Of a stretch of 64,000 nt of DNA, positions 60,294 to 64,000 are shown piece by piece. The stretch spans positions 1,240,001 to 1,304,000 of the forward strand of contig NZ_JAKNUT010000001.1 in the NCBI RefSeq assembly GCF_023155855.1. The letters run 5' to 3'. The stretch is from Microbacterium aoyamense. GTDB lineage: Bacteria > Actinomycetota > Actinomycetes > Actinomycetales > Microbacteriaceae. Numbering within the stretch: the first letter of the stretch is position 1; every line of letters starts with the position of its first letter. The translations under genes were made by a program, and so were the position numbers. Under the pieces are notes generated by a model that ran no database searches, was not told the DNA's origin, and worked only from the letters and a program-made list of their open reading frames with translations.

Positions 60294-61213
60294 GCGGGGA
60301 CGTCCTGTCGGTCATCGGCGCTGGCCAGTTCGGCGCGCCAGTGGTGGGCGGGAGACCAGCCGAGCAGCCGCTTCGCCTTCGCGTTCGAGAAGGCCGAAGT
60401 GGTGCCGGTGAGCGCGGCGGCCACCTCGTCGGTGCCCGGGAAGAACTGCGGCACGAGATCGGCGAGGGGCTCGCGCGCGAGCGCGTCGTCGGCGGCGACG
60501 AAGAACGTCTCGGCGTTCGGGATGTGGGGGAGTGCCTCGAGCAGCGTGTCGGTGAACGCCGCGACATCCCGCGCGTCGACGTAGTTGAAGACCGCGGGTG
60601 CGGAGAGGGCGGGGTCGTCGAGGCGGTCTCGCACGGTGTGGCCCTGCTGCGTGACGGCGCCCGCCCACTCCTCGGGCGCGATGACGTAGCAGGGGCGGAA
60701 CGCCGCGAAGCGCACGTCGTCGCCGGTCTGACGCTGCAGCATGCGCAGCGACTGCTCGATGATCAGCTTCGAGAGGGCGTAGGCGTTCCACGGCAGCGGC
60801 GGGGTGTCTTCGTCGAGCGGAAAGCGGTCGGGCACCCACCCCGTGGGCGCGCCGTAGCCGAGCACCGTGGGGCTCGACGCCGCGACCACCTTGCGGATTC
60901 CCGCGGTGACCGCCCCGCCGAGGACCGAGACGGCGAGTCCTGTGTTCGTGCGCATGATGACGTCCTCCGGTGCGCTGAACGGCACGGCGATCGCAGCCAG
61001 GTGCACGACGGCGTCCGCGCGGGCGTCGGAGAGGGCGGATGCCGTGGCGGCGGCATCCATCAGATCGATCGCGACCTGCTCCACCGCGACGAGTTCCGGC
61101 GCCTCCGAAGGCAGGCGATCGAACGAGACGACCTCGTGCCCGCGCGCGGCGAGGCCTGCGACGAGGCTGCGGCCGAGCCTGCCCGCGCCACCGGTGACGA
61201 CGATGCGGCTCAT
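60290..61213 (-). CDS. NAD-dependent epimerase/dehydratase-like, possible uronate dehydrogenase
   Basis: A 307-residue extended SDR. The NAD loop is TGGAGRLGRSL (residues 7-17), an Asp follows beta2 (SFDRLPS), and the catalytic block is ASSPTVLGYG with YALSKLIIEQ. Uronate dehydrogenases belong to this superfamily and open the oxidative uronate route whose later enzymes are encoded next. Substrate cannot be fixed by sequence alone, and an epimerase role is possible. Both ends overlap neighbours by 4 nt (ATGA). Confidence 0.8.
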   Translation of the reverse strand: MSRIVVTGGAGRLGRSLVAGLAARGHEVVSFDRLPSEAPELVAVEQVAIDLMDAAATASALSDARADAVVHLAAIAVPFSAPEDVIMRTNTGLAVSVLGGAVTAGIRKVVAASSPTVLGYGAPTGWVPDRFPLDEDTPPLPWNAYALSKLIIEQSLRMLQRQTGDDVRFAAFRPCYVIAPEEWAGAVTQQGHTVRDRLDDPALSAPAVFNYVDARDVAAFTDTLLEALPHIPNAETFFVAADDALAREPLADLVPQFFPGTDEVAAALTGTTSAFSNAKAKRLLGWSPAHHWRAELASADDRQDVPA

Positions 61214-62547
61214 CGCACCGGCTGCGCGAGGAGCGGGATGCCGAGATCGGCCACCTCGACGGGCAGCCCCGTCGCGAGTGAGCGGTTGCCGGCGATGCCG
61301 ACGGCGATCGACTGCACACCGTCACGCCAGTCGGCCGGGCGCGCGAGCGGGTCGTCACCCGGGCCGACGAAGACGTCGGAGAGGAGGATCGCGTCGCCGC
61401 CCCCGTGACCGCCCTCACCGCCCACGATCTCGACCTCGATCGGCATCTCCCAGTGGCGCTGCAGCAGAAGGCGCTCGCCCTCGGGACGGAGCGATCCCGA
61501 GGAGCCGGCGTCGACCGCGCTCGGGTCGAGGACGGGATGCAGTCCCTCGCCCTCGACGACGGCGCCGCGTTCGACGACATCGAGCTCGACGCGGCCCTTC
61601 GTGCCGTTGACCGAGACGCGGTAGCCCTCCCACGGCGCATGAGCGTTGAGAGAGTAGCTGAGAGTCGCGCCGTTCGCGTAGTCGACGACCAGCGCGAGGT
61701 TGTCTTCGATCGTGATGCCTTCTCCGAAGACGTCGCGATCCCGCAGGTAGCCGTCGTGTCCCTCGGCGTCGAGGTAGAGCTCTTTGAGGTGCGGGTGATC
61801 GCGCAGATCGAGGTCGAATCCGTCGTGCGCGCCGTCGTGCGTGCCTCGATCGTGGCGCGGAGCGAGACCGCGGGCGGCGGCGTTGTCGGCGCCGTAGAAG
61901 CGGAGGCCGCCGGAAGCATAGACGCGGCGGGGCGTGGAGTGGATCCACCAGTTGACGAGGTCGAAGTGGTGGCTGGACTTGTGGACGAGCAGTCCGCCCG
62001 AGCTGTGCTTCTCGCGGTGCCAGCGGCGGAAGTAGTCGGCGCCGTGCTTCGTGTCGAGCATCCACTGGAAGTCGATCGAGGTGACATCGCCGATGAGGCC
62101 GTCCTGGATGACCTGGCGCAGCGCGCTGTTGCGCGGCGAGTAGCGGTAGTTGAACGTCAGCACGACCTGGCGGCCGGTGCGCTCGACGGCCGCCTCGATC
62201 GCCGCGGCACTCTCGGCGTCGATCGTGAGCGGCTTCTCGACGACGACGTCGGCCCCGGCATCCAGCGCCCGCACGATGAGCGGCGCGTGCTGGTCGTCGC
62301 GCGCGGTGATGACGACGCGGTCGATCCGTTCGTCGCGGATGACGTCCTCGAGACGATCGGGATGCCACGTGGACGGCGCCGCGGCGCCACGCTCGACGGC
62401 ACGTGTCACCGCAAGTGCCGCGCGCACGGGGTTGGGCTCGACGACGGCGACGAGTTCGGCTCGGTCGGCGTACGTCTCGGCGATCGCGTCGACGTACATC
62501 TGCGAACGGCCGCCGGCTCCGACGATGGCGTACCGGGTGCGGGTCAT
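61210..62547 (-). CDS. Gfo/Idh/MocA-family oxidoreductase (long form)
   Basis: A 445-residue protein. It has an N-terminal Rossmann domain (AIVGAGGRSQMYVD), EKP in DVVVEKPLTIDAE, and FNYRYSPRNSALRQVIQDGLIG. The block GGLLVHKSSHHFDLVNWW is typical of a long subgroup with an extended C-terminal half. The insert around residues 215-270 is Asp/His-rich. It is the first gene after the LacI-type operator at 62562 and leads the acid-sugar operon. It may oxidise or isomerise the entering sugar; glycosidase-type chemistry occurs in some relatives. Confidence 0.85.
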   Translation of the reverse strand: MTRTRYAIVGAGGRSQMYVDAIAETYADRAELVAVVEPNPVRAALAVTRAVERGAAAPSTWHPDRLEDVIRDERIDRVVITARDDQHAPLIVRALDAGADVVVEKPLTIDAESAAAIEAAVERTGRQVVLTFNYRYSPRNSALRQVIQDGLIGDVTSIDFQWMLDTKHGADYFRRWHREKHSSGGLLVHKSSHHFDLVNWWIHSTPRRVYASGGLRFYGADNAAARGLAPRHDRGTHDGAHDGFDLDLRDHPHLKELYLDAEGHDGYLRDRDVFGEGITIEDNLALVVDYANGATLSYSLNAHAPWEGYRVSVNGTKGRVELDVVERGAVVEGEGLHPVLDPSAVDAGSSGSLRPEGERLLLQRHWEMPIEVEIVGGEGGHGGGDAILLSDVFVGPGDDPLARPADWRDGVQSIAVGIAGNRSLATGLPVEVADLGIPLLAQPVR

Positions 62548-62561
62548 GATCTTCCAATCTC

Positions 62562-62576
62562 AGGAAACGTTTTCTC
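62562..62576. promoter_or_regulatory. LacI-type operator before the acid-sugar operon
   Basis: AGGAAACGTTTTCTC is a near-perfect palindrome around AACGTT, 14 nt from the ATG of the oxidoreductase. It sits in the 69-nt gap after the LacI gene, so that gene's product is the obvious ligand. Confidence 0.7.
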
Positions 62577-62616
62577 AGGGTAACAGACGGCGCCGAGTGG
62601 GCGCGTCGAGCGCGGA

Positions 62617-63615
62617 TCAGGGAGCGGGAGCAGTGCTCGCGCGGAGCACGAGCTGCGGCACGAGAGAGGCGAACGGTGTCGCCTCGTCGCCGGTCAGCAG
62701 TGAGTGCAGCGCGCGCCACGCCTGGGCGCCGACCTCGACGGCGGGCACGGCAGAGGTCGTGAGCGGCGGCGACGTGTGACGCGCGAACGGGATGTCGTCG
62801 AAGCCGGTGATCGAGATGTCGTCGGGGACTCGGATGCCGCGCTCGGTCAGCGCGGTGAGCAGCCCCATCGCCACGAGGTCGTTGAAGGCGAGCACTCCCG
62901 TCGCGCCGGTCGCGAGCACGGCCTCGGCAGCTTCTGCACCGCTGTCGACGTCGACCCCCGCGGGGATCTCGATGATCTCGAGGTCGTCATGCGCCGCGCG
63001 CGCATCCTCGAGCGCGGCGAGTCGCGCCGCGTTCGAGGCGCTGCGGGCGACGCCCGCGAGGAACACGATCCGCCGGTGGCCGAGTGCATGGAGATGCTCG
63101 GCGAGCTCGCGCAGTGCGTGGCGGTAGTCGGCGGCGACGACGGGCGCGGCATCCTGTCGTCCACGGTTCACCACCACGACCGGTGCCAGTGTCTCGAGGA
63201 GTGGGCCCAGCTGCGCCTCGTCCATGCGGGGCGCCGCCAGGATGACGCCGTCCGTGCGTCGACGCGTCTCTTCGGCGAGGACGCGTTCCTCCTCGACGCG
63301 CTCACCGGAGTCTGCGATCAGCACGTGGTATCCGTCGACGGCGGCGGCGTGGCTGATGCCGCGCAGGATCGCTTGGAAGGTCGGGTTTCCGAGGTCGGGC
63401 ACGACGACCGCGATCGTCTGCGTGCGCCCGAGCACGAGGCTTCGGGCCAGAGGATTCGCGGCGTAGCCGAGCTCGGCGGCGGTCGCGCGGACTCGCTCGA
63501 CGAGCGCGGGGTCGACGGTTGCATTGCCGTTCATGACGCGCGACACGGTCGAGAGGGAGACGCCCGCCGCCCGCGCGACGTCGGTGATGGTCGCCTTGCG
63601 CGGTGCCTCGGACAT
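62617..63615 (-). CDS. LacI-family regulator of the acid-sugar operon
   Basis: A 332-residue LacI regulator. The HTH is TITDVARAAGVSLSTVSRVMNG with a canonical SxxTVSRV recognition helix, the hinge is NPLARSLVLGR, and effector-domain marks are VVPDLGNPTFQAILRG, FNDLVAMGLLTAL and GFDDIPFARHTSPPLTT. The ATG at 63615 opens at MSEAPRKATIT. It lies upstream of the operon in the same direction, and operator-like palindromes flank both its own start (63634) and the operon start (62562). Confidence 0.93.
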   Translation of the reverse strand: MSEAPRKATITDVARAAGVSLSTVSRVMNGNATVDPALVERVRATAAELGYAANPLARSLVLGRTQTIAVVVPDLGNPTFQAILRGISHAAAVDGYHVLIADSGERVEEERVLAEETRRRTDGVILAAPRMDEAQLGPLLETLAPVVVVNRGRQDAAPVVAADYRHALRELAEHLHALGHRRIVFLAGVARSASNAARLAALEDARAAHDDLEIIEIPAGVDVDSGAEAAEAVLATGATGVLAFNDLVAMGLLTALTERGIRVPDDISITGFDDIPFARHTSPPLTTSAVPAVEVGAQAWRALHSLLTGDEATPFASLVPQLVLRASTAPAP

Positions 63616-63633
63616 GCGGCACAGCCTATTGCG

Positions 63634-63646
63634 AGAAATCGTTTCC
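63634..63646. promoter_or_regulatory. LacI-type operator upstream of the LacI gene
   Basis: GAGAAATCGTTTC, continuing CC, is a near-palindrome with central TCG, 18 nt before the lacI ATG. Autoregulation is likely. Confidence 0.6.
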
Positions 63647-63666
63647 CGATGACGACGCATCGGAGA

Positions 63667-63699
63667 TAGCATGGAACGGTGGCACGGAAACCGCTTTCC
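63667..63699 (+). promoter_or_regulatory. Promoter and palindrome at the start of the ABC exporter gene
   Basis: TAGCAT (63667-63672) is a -10-like hexamer ending 6 nt before the GTG at 63679, suggesting a leaderless mRNA. GGAAACCGCTTTCC (63686-63699), similar to the LacI sites nearby, falls inside the first codons. Confidence 0.45.
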
Positions 63700-64000
63700 C
63701 ACTTTTCGGAGCTGATCGACGGAGCTCACCCCGCCCGCTCGGTCATCCGACTCCTCGCGCGACGCCCCGGCCGGATGTCGCTCGCCCTCGTCGCCTTCTC
63801 GCTGAAAGAGATCCCCCTGTGGTTCCTGCCGGCGATCACGGCGGCGATCATCGACATCGTCGCCGACGGCGGCGAGGTCTCGACCGTGCTGTGGTGGTTC
63901 GCGCTCGCCGTCGTCCTGCTGCTGCAGAACTACCCGAACCACATCCTCTACACGCGCAGCTTCATGCGGGTCGTGCGCGATACCGGCGCCGATCTGCGCA
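63679..64000 (+). CDS. ABC exporter, membrane-ATPase half-transporter (partial, N-terminus)
   Basis: The gene runs off the right edge; 107 residues are visible. After about 25 hydrophilic residues, two hydrophobic helices appear (SLALVAFSLKEIPLWFLPAITAAIIDIV and VLWWFALAVVLLLQNYPNH), then YTRSFMRVVRDTGADLR. That last block is the start of the type-I exporter core helix bundle. The ATPase domain is outside the window. GTG 63679 is the only start that keeps the frame; the ATG at 63671 is out of frame. It is divergent from the LacI gene and may be unrelated to sugar use. Confidence 0.75.
   Translation, partial: MARKPLSHFSELIDGAHPARSVIRLLARRPGRMSLALVAFSLKEIPLWFLPAITAAIIDIVADGGEVSTVLWWFALAVVLLLQNYPNHILYTRSFMRVVRDTGADLR

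Overview
The window is about 70% GC and gene-dense. Typical marks are GTG starts, ATGA/GTGA stop-start overlaps and TANNNT motifs 6-7 nt before start codons. Dominant families are LacI and TetR regulators, CUT1 and Dpp-type transporters, GH2/GH3/GH30/GH35/GH43 glycosidases and an F420-type flavoprotein. Together these indicate a high-GC actinobacterium, most likely Microbacteriaceae (Microbacterium-like). That assignment is by gene style, not by a marker gene. No rRNA, tRNA, CRISPR array, insertion sequence or prophage was seen. Nearly everything is chromosomal carbohydrate catabolism, with a short housekeeping stretch near the middle.

Layout. 1-5039: a sugar ABC transporter (binding protein, two permeases) faces two translationally coupled LacI regulators. 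5040-15566: an eight-gene minus-strand operon that reads as the oxidative D-apiose pathway, namely L-erythrulose kinase, D-erythrulose-4-P isomerase, L-erythrulose-1-P isomerase, 3-oxo-isoapionate decarboxylase, D-apionate oxidoisomerase, an SDR, an apionolactonase-like protein and an (alpha/alpha)6 glycosidase. It is divergent from a FadR-type regulator and an alditol oxidase. 15576-21145: a TetR gene and an operon of unknown pathway (Gfo/Idh oxidoreductase, beta-propeller, UPF0303, nucleoside-hydrolase-like, GH30). 21202-33705: a Dpp/Opp-type importer operon ending in GH3 and GH43 genes, opposite a TetR-GH2 pair. 33817-41541: MarR/MFS efflux, a lipase, a DEAD-box helicase, lipoate ligase, an orphan DNA methyltransferase and an LLM flavoprotein. 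41534-47327: carboxylesterase-TetR opposite an MFS sugar symporter and a GH3. 47430-56823: an alpha/beta hydrolase, galK, galT, a GalR-like regulator, two GH35 beta-galactosidases and a serine hydrolase. 56886-63615: an aldarate/uronate operon (Gfo/Idh, epimerase-like dehydrogenase, KdgD, enolase-superfamily dehydratase, ketoglutarate-semialdehyde dehydrogenase) behind a LacI gene. A truncated ABC exporter starts at the right edge.

The loci fit together as intracellular use of imported plant-wall oligosaccharides: apiose to erythrose 4-phosphate, galactosides through the Leloir enzymes, and acidic sugars to 2-oxoglutarate. Almost none of the glycosidases shows a signal peptide, so import precedes hydrolysis.

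The most unusual non-coding signal is a set of compound inverted repeats at convergent gene ends (4746-5026, 33722-33799, 47349-47417, 51807-51884). In three of these places a short word is present four or more times in mixed orientation; two places share the same word and the others use different words.
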